A stretch of 64,000 nt of DNA from Ancylobacter novellus (GTDB lineage: Bacteria > Pseudomonadota > Alphaproteobacteria > Rhizobiales > Xanthobacteraceae): the NCBI GenBank assembly GCA_003241485.1, contig QFQD01000055.1, positions 21,409 to 85,408 on the forward strand, read 5' to 3'. Below are positions 44,251 through 51,371 of the stretch, piece by piece. The notes below the pieces were generated by a model, which had not been told where the DNA came from, searched no databases, and saw only the letters and a list, made by a program, of their open reading frames with translations. The position numbers were made by a program, and so were the translations under genes. The stretch's first letter is position 1. Each line of letters begins with the position of its first letter.

Positions 44251-45572
44251 TGCGCAGGCTGCTCCCCCAGCTGGTCCTGCGCGTGCTCGCGGCCGGATTG
44301 CTGACCGTGCTCGTCGCCGCCGGCTGGGTACTGTGGGACACCGCCAGCGCGGCCCGGCTGGACGCCCAGACCACGGCCACACGCGTTGCCGACGCCATCG
44401 CCGCCCGGCCGAGCTTCGAGGGCCTCGCCTTTGGCGGCGTGGCGCCGACGCCAGTGTTCCGCGACTGGCAGGAATTCCCCGCCTGGAGCCTGATCGCGCC
44501 GGGCATCTGCGTCGAGCTGGGGCCGCGCGACCAGCCCATTCAGCGGCGCTGCGGGCCCTATCTGGCGGCGCCCACACCGCCGGAATGGTTCGTGTGGCTG
44601 GCCGGGCATCTTGGCCTCGTGCCGCAACCGAGCGCCGTGCCGGTGCGCACGCGCTATGTCACCGATGCCTATGTGACCGCCATCGCCGATCCCGGCGTCA
44701 TCATCACCCGCGCCTGGGCCCGCACCGGCGACCTGATGCGCGTGGCGGTGGGCATGGCGATCGGCGGCGCCCTGCTCACGGGCCTCTTGGTGATCCGCCT
44801 GCTGGCACCCTTCCGCACCATACTGCGCGGCATCGAGCGGCTGCAGCGCGGCGATTTCGCCACCCGCCTGCCGCGCCTGCACGTCGCCGAATTCGACCGG
44901 CTGAGTACGGCGCTGAACGACACCGCGGCGACGCTGCAGGAGGCGCAGGCGATGCGCACCGAGCTGACCCGGCGCCTGTTCACCGTGCAGGAAAGCGAGC
45001 GCCGCGCGCTGGCGCGCGAACTGCACGACGAATTCGGCCAGTGCCTGACCGCAACCCGCGCGCTTGCCACCGCCATCGCTCAATCCGGCGAGCCGACCGC
45101 GGAGGATGGCGCGCGGATCGCGGAGATTTCCGGCCAGATGATGGACAGCCTGCGCGCCGAACTCTCCCAGCTGCGCCCGCCCGATCTCGACGATCTCGGG
45201 CTCCGCCCCGCGCTTGAGCGGCTGGTCGCCGACTGGCGCAACCGTCTGCCGGCGGTTCGTTTCACGCTAACATTGAGCGGCGATGTGGATGCGGTGCCCG
45301 ACGAGCTGGCCCTCAGCCTCTACCGCATCGCCCAGGAGTGCCTCACCAACGCAATCCGGCATGGCGCGCCAAAGACGGTCTCGCTGGAGATCGAGGTCGC
45401 CGCCGATATCCGGCTCACCGCGAGCGATGACGGAACGACCCGACGCGACGCCCCCATCGGGGATGGCTACGGCCTGCTCGGCATCCGCGAACGGGTGGAT
45501 GCGCTCGGCGGCAGCTTCGCGTTGGAACCGATCGAAGGCGGCATGCGCGCCACGGCCCGGCTGCCGCGCTGA
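44250..45572 (+). CDS. Sensor histidine kinase, NarX/UhpB type (HisKA_3)
   Basis: A 440-residue membrane kinase. TM1 at about residues 10-30, a periplasmic region of about 130 residues containing two cysteines (APGICVELG and QRRCGPYLA), TM2 at about 165-188, HAMP (LAPFRTILRGIERLQRGDFA), dimerisation/phospho-His box SERRALARELHDEFGQCLTA and an HATPase_c domain (SLYRIAQECLTNAIRHG, then GDGYGLLGIRERVDALGG). It is co-translated with the response regulator. Its signal is unknown; the paired cysteines in the sensor region might be redox- or metal-responsive, which is speculation. The MoxR operon begins 93 bases downstream. Confidence 0.9.
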   Translation: MRRLLPQLVLRVLAAGLLTVLVAAGWVLWDTASAARLDAQTTATRVADAIAARPSFEGLAFGGVAPTPVFRDWQEFPAWSLIAPGICVELGPRDQPIQRRCGPYLAAPTPPEWFVWLAGHLGLVPQPSAVPVRTRYVTDAYVTAIADPGVIITRAWARTGDLMRVAVGMAIGGALLTGLLVIRLLAPFRTILRGIERLQRGDFATRLPRLHVAEFDRLSTALNDTAATLQEAQAMRTELTRRLFTVQESERRALARELHDEFGQCLTATRALATAIAQSGEPTAEDGARIAEISGQMMDSLRAELSQLRPPDLDDLGLRPALERLVADWRNRLPAVRFTLTLSGDVDAVPDELALSLYRIAQECLTNAIRHGAPKTVSLEIEVAADIRLTASDDGTTRRDAPIGDGYGLLGIRERVDALGGSFALEPIEGGMRATARLPR

Positions 45573-45583
45573 TCCGGGTGATC

Positions 45584-45602
45584 TTCCCGGCCCGCCCGGG
45601 AA
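45584..45602 (+). other. Hairpin between the kinase gene and the MoxR operon
   Basis: TTCCCGG and CCGGGAA form a perfect seven-pair stem with a five-base loop, twelve bases after the kinase stop. No T-run follows, so it may be a weak terminator or an RNA-stability element that separates expression of the two-component genes from the MoxR operon. Confidence 0.35.
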
Positions 45603-45665
45603 AGCCTCTCTGGCGCCCCTCCCCTGCCCGCGCGCATCGTCGCGCAAGCAAAGGGAGGCTTCCCC

Positions 45666-46616
45666 ATGAACGACATGAGCCATCCGGTCGCCCGGCTCGG
45701 GGCGGAGGTCTCCGCAGGCCTGATCGGGCATGAGGGGATGGTCGAGCGCCTGCTGGTCGCCCTGCTGGCGGGCGGCCATGTTCTCATCGAGGGGCCCCCG
45801 GGCATCGCCAAGACCCGCGCGGTGAAGCGGCTCGCGGCGTCTCTGCCGGGTAGCCATGCTCGCATCCAGTGCACGCCGGACCTGTTGCCCTCGGACCTCA
45901 CCGGCACCCAGGTTTTCCGCCACGAAAGCGGGGGCTTTGAGTTCGTCCCGGGACCGCTCTTCCACACGCTGGTGCTGGTGGACGAGATCAACCGCGCGCC
46001 GCCCAAGGTGCAGTCGGCGCTGCTGGAAGCCATGGCGGAGAATCAGGTGACGAGTTCCGGCGTCACCCGCCCGCTGCCCGATCCCTTCATGGTGGTGGCG
46101 ACGCAGAACCCCATCGAGCACGAGGGCACGTTCCCTCTTCCCGAGGCGCAGATGGACCGCTTCCTGCTGCATCTCTCGCTCGAACTGCCGGCGGCCGAGC
46201 AGGAGCGCGCCATCCTCGATCTGGTGGCGGCCGAGCGGATCGCGCCTCCGGCACGCACGGCGGTCTCGCTGTCGGCCGGCACGCTGCACGAGGCCAAGGC
46301 CGAGGTCGCGCGCGTGCACCTCGCCCCGGCGCTGAAGGACTATATCGTGCGGCTGGTGATGGCCTCCCGCCCCGGCGGCGCCGTCGCCGAATGGGTCGAG
46401 CATCCCATTTCCCCGCGCGGCACGCTGGCTCTTGCCGTCGCCGCCCAGGCACTGGCCTGGCTCAAGCGGCGCGACTATGTCCTGCCGGAAGACGTGACGG
46501 CGCTGGCCCCCGATGCGCTCTCCCACCGCCTCATTCCGAGCTGGGGCGCCGTCAGTGATGGGCGCAGCGGACGCAGCCTCGTCGCCGACATCATGCGCAC
46601 GGTCGAACCATGGTGA
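45666..46616 (+). CDS. MoxR-type AAA+ ATPase
   Basis: A 316-residue AAA+ chaperone-like ATPase. Walker A in HVLIEGPPGIAKTRAVKRLA, Walker B in LVLVDEINRAPPKVQSALLE, sensor-1 region in MVVATQNPIEHEGTFPLPEA, followed by the AAA lid. MoxR proteins act with VWA-domain partners in metal insertion or assembly of multi-subunit complexes. AAAGGGAGG precedes the ATG. It is the first gene of a seven-gene series whose members overlap by 4-14 bases, so one transcript is expected. It overlaps the DUF58 gene by seven bases. Confidence 0.93.
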   Translation: MNDMSHPVARLGAEVSAGLIGHEGMVERLLVALLAGGHVLIEGPPGIAKTRAVKRLAASLPGSHARIQCTPDLLPSDLTGTQVFRHESGGFEFVPGPLFHTLVLVDEINRAPPKVQSALLEAMAENQVTSSGVTRPLPDPFMVVATQNPIEHEGTFPLPEAQMDRFLLHLSLELPAAEQERAILDLVAAERIAPPARTAVSLSAGTLHEAKAEVARVHLAPALKDYIVRLVMASRPGGAVAEWVEHPISPRGTLALAVAAQALAWLKRRDYVLPEDVTALAPDALSHRLIPSWGAVSDGRSGRSLVADIMRTVEPW

Positions 46617-47461
46617 AAGCCACGCTCGAAGGGCCGGGCATCCGCCTGAGCGCTGCGGAACTGCTGGCGCAGCGCGAGAGCAGGCTCCCGACGTCACGGC
46701 ATCGTCCGGCCTCCCGGCGACCCGGCGCGCTACCGGCCAAGCCAGCGGGCGCGGGCATGGATCTGCGCGAAATCCGTGCCTTCGCCGAGGGCGATGATGC
46801 CCGCCGGATCGACCCGGCGGCCACCGCACGCACGGGAATCCCGCACATCCGCAGCTTTCACGAGGATCGTGACGACACGGTCCTGCTCGTCGCCGATTTC
46901 CGCCCGCCCATGCTGTGGGGAACAGGTAATGCCCTGCGTTCCGTGCGCGGGGCGCGCATGCTGGCCCGGCAGGGATGGCAGGCGCTCGCCCGCGGGGCCG
47001 CCATCGCCGCCATCGCCTTCGACGCCGCCGGCACGGCGCTGGTGCCGGGAGGAGCGGGGGCGCCGCATATGGCCCGCATCGCCCAGATGCTCGCCGGGCG
47101 GCACGACCACGCGCTCGACGCGATCACCGAGCCGACCGGCGCGGGCGCCACGCTTTCGCAAGCGCTCATCCAGGCGACCCGGCTTGCCCCGTCCGGCAGC
47201 GAGGTGCTGCTCGCCACCGGCGTGGAGGGCATAGCGCCGGAGGACGAGCCGGCCCTCGCCCGCCTCGCGCGGCGGCGGCGTGTGCGGCTGCTGCTCGCGC
47301 TCGACCCCCTCGACACCGCGCCGCCGGCTCGCGCACTGCCGATCCACGCGGGTGCGCTCCACCGCATGGCGCGGCTGCAGCCGGTCGACACTCATGCGCT
47401 GGCCGCGCGGCTGCGGGCGCTGAATGTGAGCCTCGACGTGATCGCCCATGACGCAGGCTGA
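46610..47461 (+). CDS. DUF58 protein of a MoxR/Bat-type operon
   Basis: A 283-residue DUF58 protein. The conserved block MDLREIRAFAEGDDARRIDP leads to HIRSFHEDRDDTVLLVADFR, and the VWA-like core has lost the DxSxS metal site (ADFRPPM stands there), as in the variant found in such operons. It is the regular partner of MoxR ATPases and is predicted to form the cytoplasmic platform that couples ATP hydrolysis to the membrane VWA proteins. It overlaps both neighbours (7 and 14 bases). Confidence 0.86.
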   Translation: MVKATLEGPGIRLSAAELLAQRESRLPTSRHRPASRRPGALPAKPAGAGMDLREIRAFAEGDDARRIDPAATARTGIPHIRSFHEDRDDTVLLVADFRPPMLWGTGNALRSVRGARMLARQGWQALARGAAIAAIAFDAAGTALVPGGAGAPHMARIAQMLAGRHDHALDAITEPTGAGATLSQALIQATRLAPSGSEVLLATGVEGIAPEDEPALARLARRRRVRLLLALDPLDTAPPARALPIHAGALHRMARLQPVDTHALAARLRALNVSLDVIAHDAG

Positions 47462-47789
47462 ACTCATCGCGGCGCTTCCCGAAGGACGGCTGCCGCCGGC
47501 CCTGATGCATCTGCAGGCCTCCGATGCCGTGGCGCTGTTCGGTGCCGGTTTGTGCCTCGCCGCGCTGCTTTGCTGGCTGGCGACACCCTTCTTCGATCGT
47601 CGACCCTCGCGCCGCGCGCGTATCCGCGCCACACGCGCCCTGTCCCCGCAGGAGCGCGCTTTGGCCCTCGCCCGCATCATCGGCCATCTGCCGGAGGAGC
47701 TGCGCGCCACCGCTTATGGCACGGGGCACCCCCTCGACGCGGAGGCGATGGAGCGCATCGCCCTGAAGGCGAGTCCAGCGCGCAGATGA
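47448..47789 (+). CDS. DUF4381-like single-span membrane protein
   Basis: A 113-residue protein with one transmembrane segment (VALFGAGLCLAALLCWLAT, about residues 27-47) followed by a basic cytoplasmic tail (RRPSRRARIRATRALSPQE) and helical end. This size, layout and position between DUF58 and the first VWA gene match the DUF4381 proteins of MoxR operons, but similarity is weak, so the family name is tentative. Start and stop overlap both neighbours, which strongly supports it as a real gene. Confidence 0.75.
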   Translation: MTQAELIAALPEGRLPPALMHLQASDAVALFGAGLCLAALLCWLATPFFDRRPSRRARIRATRALSPQERALALARIIGHLPEELRATAYGTGHPLDAEAMERIALKASPARR

Positions 47790-48727
47790 GCTTCACTCTC
47801 CCACTCGTGCTGCTTCTGCTGCCGCTGCCTTTGCTGATCCGATGGCTGCTGCCGACGCGTCCACCGGCGAAGGCGTCGCTCAATGTCGGATCGACCACCT
47901 TCTCCGCCGCGATACCCAGCCGCGCCGGTGACGACATCTTGGCAACCGTCCTGCTCGCGGCGGCCTGGGTGGCGCTGGTCATCGCGCTGGCCGGACCACG
48001 CATGGCCGCGACCAAGGACATCGTTACCGCCTCCGGACGCGAAATCATGCTGGCGCTCGACCTGTCGGGCAGCATGGCCAAGGAGGACTTCGCGCTCGAC
48101 GGTGCGCCGCTCTCGCGTCTCGATGCGGTCAAGCGCGTCGCGGCGCGCTTCGTCGCCGCCCGCCGCGGCGATCGCATCGGTCTGGTGATCTTCGGCGACC
48201 GGGCCTATGTGGCGCAGCCGCCCACTTTTGACGTCGCCGCGGTCGCCCGCGCCATCGAGACCGCGGAGATCGGCATTTCCGGCCGCTCGACGGCGATTTC
48301 CGACGGGTTGGGCATGGCACTGCGCCGGCTTCTGCCGAGCGACGCGACGACCAAGGTGGTGGTGCTGCTCTCGGACGGTGTTGACACCACTGGCAAGGTC
48401 GGCGCCGTCGATGCCGCGCGGCTCGCGGCCCGCCACGGCGTCAGGGTGCACACCATCGCGCTCGGCCCGGAAGATCTTGGGAGCCAGCCCCAATCCCGCG
48501 ACGCGGTCGACGTCGGCGCGCTGCGCGCCATGGCCGAGGCGGGCGGCGGCACCGGTTTCCGTGTGCGGGGCATGACGGATCTCGAAGCAATGGCGGCGAC
48601 GCTCGAGCAGTTGGAGCCCAACCCGATGCGTCGCCCGCCGCTGCAATACTGGCGCGAATTGTGGGTCTGGCCGGCCGGCGCCGCCTTCCTCCTCACCACC
48701 CTGCTGGCGCTGCGGAGGCGCGCATGA
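47786..48727 (+). CDS. BatA-like membrane protein with von Willebrand A domain
   Basis: A 313-residue protein: N-terminal membrane segment (LPLVLLLLPLPLLIRWLLP), a second at about residues 53-72, a VWA domain from about residue 85 with an intact metal site (IMLALDLSGSMAKEDF; later GRSTAISDGLGMALRR and VVVLLSDGVDTTGKVG), and a C-terminal membrane span (WPAGAAFLLTTLLALRRR). This is the BatA/MxaC-type topology with the VWA domain facing the periplasm. It starts inside the end of the preceding gene and overlaps the next by four bases. Confidence 0.87.
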   Translation: MSFTLPLVLLLLPLPLLIRWLLPTRPPAKASLNVGSTTFSAAIPSRAGDDILATVLLAAAWVALVIALAGPRMAATKDIVTASGREIMLALDLSGSMAKEDFALDGAPLSRLDAVKRVAARFVAARRGDRIGLVIFGDRAYVAQPPTFDVAAVARAIETAEIGISGRSTAISDGLGMALRRLLPSDATTKVVVLLSDGVDTTGKVGAVDAARLAARHGVRVHTIALGPEDLGSQPQSRDAVDVGALRAMAEAGGGTGFRVRGMTDLEAMAATLEQLEPNPMRRPPLQYWRELWVWPAGAAFLLTTLLALRRRA

Positions 48728-49605
48728 GTGACCTCGTCCTCCTGCGGCCCTGGTGGCTGGCCACCCTGCCCCTCCTCGCCATGATCGCACTCTGGCTCTG
48801 GCGACGGGGGCCGGATGCCGGGGAATGGGAACAGGTGATGCCGCCGGCCATAGCCGCGGCGATGCGAACGCTCGGCCATCTCGGCAGCAAAAGCGGGCAC
48901 GGCGGTCTCGCGGCCCTCGCGGCGGCGGGACTGGTGAGCCTCGGGCTCATCGGCCCGGCCGTGCCGCGCACCGACGCGCCGCTGCTCGCCGGAAGCGGCG
49001 CGATCCTCATCGTCCTCGACATGTCGCCCTCGGTTGCCCGAAGCCCCGCCCTCGCCGACGCCCAGGCGGCTGCCGCCGGCGTGCTAGGGGCGGCCGGCGG
49101 CCGGCCGGTCGGCCTCATGCTCTATTCCGGAGAGGCCTATGAGGTCGCCGCTCCCACGGCGGATCCGGCAACGCTGGAAAGCCAGATCGCCGTGCTTGGC
49201 CCCGACACCATGCCGGGCGGCGGCAGCCGGCCCGCCGCCGCGCTCGCCCTGGCGCGGCAGATGCTGGCGGGAAGCGGCGGCGCCGATGTCGTGCTGATCT
49301 CGGATGGCGGCGGGGTCGACGACGCCACGCGCGCGGAAGCCGAACGCCTCGCCGGAGAAGGTATCGGCCTGTCGATCCTCACGCTGGACGGCGCCGCGGG
49401 CGCAAAGGTCGACGTCGGCGCGCTCGACGCGCTGGGCGCCGCCGCACCAGCCCGCTCACCGGACGCGGTGTTTCGCCGCCTGTCGCGTACCGGCGGCCTT
49501 GAACGCGATCCCGCGCTGACCGCGCTGCAGTTCCGCGACCTCGGCCCCTTCTTGGCCGCGTTTGCCGCCCTGCCGCTTCTCAGCCTGTTCCGGAGGCGCG
49601 CATGA
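48724..49605 (+). CDS. Second VWA-domain membrane protein (BatB/MxaL-like)
   Basis: A 293-residue protein with an N-terminal membrane span (WWLATLPLLAMIALWLW), a second at about residues 65-85, a VWA domain with DxSxS metal site (ILIVLDMSPSVARSP, then GGGSRPAAALALAR and DVVLISDGGGVDD) and a C-terminal span (FLAAFAALPLLSLFRRR). BatB proteins usually carry a C-terminal TPR region; here that region appears as the separate next gene, which begins four bases before this stop. Confidence 0.84.
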   Translation: MSDLVLLRPWWLATLPLLAMIALWLWRRGPDAGEWEQVMPPAIAAAMRTLGHLGSKSGHGGLAALAAAGLVSLGLIGPAVPRTDAPLLAGSGAILIVLDMSPSVARSPALADAQAAAAGVLGAAGGRPVGLMLYSGEAYEVAAPTADPATLESQIAVLGPDTMPGGGSRPAAALALARQMLAGSGGADVVLISDGGGVDDATRAEAERLAGEGIGLSILTLDGAAGAKVDVGALDALGAAAPARSPDAVFRRLSRTGGLERDPALTALQFRDLGPFLAAFAALPLLSLFRRRA

Positions 49606-50216
49606 ACCGTGTCGCGCTGACGGCCGCCGCCGGCCTCGCCTGCCTCGTGCTTGCCGGGCCAGCACCATGGGGGCGCCTCGCGCTGTGGGCCGGCCTTCCG
49701 GGCGCCGCGATGCTGCTCGACGACAACGCCGCGCGCGGGCTGTCGCTGTATCGCAACGGCGACTACGCGGGCGCCGATGCCGCCTTCTCCGCCGCCGGCC
49801 GCAGCCAGACCTTCAACCGTGCGCTGACGCTTGCCGCGACCGGGCAGCACGGGCTCTCGGTCGCCTATCTCGATGCGGTGCTCTTCGCCGCTCCCGCCGA
49901 TGCGGAAGCCCGTCGCCTGCGGGACCTGATCGACACCATGGTGCCCAAGACGCAGGGTGAAAGCACCGTGCCGGGGCGCCTTGCCGGCCATGGCGGGCTG
50001 GCGCCGTCCGATGTCGCAAGCGGCCATGCCATTGCCAGCACGCCGGACCCGACATGGAAGAAGCCGATTGAAGCACGCGGTTTCGCCGCCTCCGATGCCT
50101 GGCTGGACACGCTGACGGACGATCCCGGCGAGTTCCTGCGCCTGCGGCTGCAAAAGGAATATGAGCGGCGCGCCGGCCTCGGCCTGCTCCGGCCTGAGGA
50201 GGGCGACCCATGGTAA
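49602..50216 (+). CDS. TPR-like protein, split-off BatB/BatC-type partner
   Basis: A 204-residue protein with an N-terminal signal or anchor (ALTAAAGLACLVLAGPA), a TPR-like helical region (ARGLSLYRNGDYAGADAAFS, TFNRALTLAATGQHGLSVAY) and a C-terminal motif ASDAWLDTLTDDPGEFLRLR. The last motif corresponds to the WLxxxxDDPGxxLRxxF end of BatB proteins, so this is probably the TPR half of BatB encoded separately; MxaK is the equivalent in methanol-oxidation clusters. It overlaps both neighbours. Confidence 0.72.
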   Translation: MNRVALTAAAGLACLVLAGPAPWGRLALWAGLPGAAMLLDDNAARGLSLYRNGDYAGADAAFSAAGRSQTFNRALTLAATGQHGLSVAYLDAVLFAAPADAEARRLRDLIDTMVPKTQGESTVPGRLAGHGGLAPSDVASGHAIASTPDPTWKKPIEARGFAASDAWLDTLTDDPGEFLRLRLQKEYERRAGLGLLRPEEGDPW

Positions 50217-51370
50217 TCCGTCTCGCGCTGCTCCTCTGTCTTCTCGCAGGTTCCGCCCATGGCGAGAGCCTGCGCCTGGTGTTGCCGGACACGCGACCGA
50301 TGGCGAGCGAGATGATCCCGCTGACCATCCGGGGCGAGTACACCCGCCAGATCGCGCTGGAGACTCTGACGTTCCCGAACTCGGAGGATTACGACTGGAT
50401 GCAGCTCTCGCGCGACCAGTGGCGGAACGAGGAGATCGCGGGCCGCACCGTCCGCGTGTTCGAGCGGCGCATTGGTATTTTTCCGCGCCATGCAGGTGCG
50501 CTCACCCTCGGGCCGGTCGCGCATCATCTGACCGTGGTCGGCAGCAACAATCTGCGCGAACCGCTCACGGTGGAGGCTCCATCGATCACGCTGACCGTAG
50601 CGCCCTTCCCGGCAGAGAGTTCGCCGCTGGCGGCCCGCAGCCTCACCGTCGAGGATGAATTATCAGCCAAGCCCGGCGCCCTGCGCGACGGCGAGACACT
50701 GGTCCGGCGGGTGACGCTCAAAGCCGACGGCGCCCTACCGCATCTGCTTCCGCCGCGCCCCTCAATGCGTGAGCCGTGGCTCATCACCTTCGCCGCGCCC
50801 GAGCGGCGCGAGATGCAGCCAACGCCGGACGGGCCGCTGACTACGGTCACATGGGAATGGCATCTCCGCCCCAAGACCGGCGAGCCGGGTGTGCTGCCGG
50901 CGGTCGCCATCCCATGGTTCGACACGACGAGCCGGCAGATGCGTACGGCCGAAATCCCGGCCATTCCTTTCGGCTATGCCAGCTTCCACGACAACGCCAC
51001 GGGCACGGAGCGCCTGCCCGCCGGACAGGTCGGCGCCGCGCTGCTCGCCCTTGCGACGGGGGTGACGGCCGGCCTCGCCCTCGCCTTTGCCGGCCTGTCG
51101 CCACGACGGAAGGCCGATATCCGGCGCTTCGTGCAGAGGCTGCGCTTCCTGATTCCGCCGCGGCGGGCACTGCTACGGGTGGCGGCGACCGGCGATCTGT
51201 CGGCGCTGCGCCGGGAGGCCGAGCGCTATCTGCGCCGACGGCGCGATCTCGGCCTGTCCGTGACGGGCCGCGAAACCGCGCTCCTCGATGCCGCACTGTA
51301 CGACCGGCCGGGCCACGCCCCGCCCCTCGATCCCAAGGCCGCCGTCGGCGCCATCTTCCGGCACAGATAG
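50210..51370 (+). CDS. BatD-like secreted/membrane-anchored protein
   Basis: A 386-residue protein with a Sec signal peptide (VIRLALLLCLLAGSAHG), a beta-rich periplasmic region (TIRGEYTRQIALETLTFPN, YDWMQLSRDQWRNEEIAGR, VRVFERRIGIFPRHAGALTL), a membrane span at about residues 278-300 (AALLALATGVTAGLALAFAG) and a basic cytoplasmic tail. This is the BatD layout and the expected last gene of a MoxR/VWA operon. Its product may hold the VWA proteins at the membrane or bind the client complex; the client is unknown. Confidence 0.8.
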   Translation: MVIRLALLLCLLAGSAHGESLRLVLPDTRPMASEMIPLTIRGEYTRQIALETLTFPNSEDYDWMQLSRDQWRNEEIAGRTVRVFERRIGIFPRHAGALTLGPVAHHLTVVGSNNLREPLTVEAPSITLTVAPFPAESSPLAARSLTVEDELSAKPGALRDGETLVRRVTLKADGALPHLLPPRPSMREPWLITFAAPERREMQPTPDGPLTTVTWEWHLRPKTGEPGVLPAVAIPWFDTTSRQMRTAEIPAIPFGYASFHDNATGTERLPAGQVGAALLALATGVTAGLALAFAGLSPRRKADIRRFVQRLRFLIPPRRALLRVAATGDLSALRREAERYLRRRRDLGLSVTGRETALLDAALYDRPGHAPPLDPKAAVGAIFRHR

Positions 51371-51371
51371 A

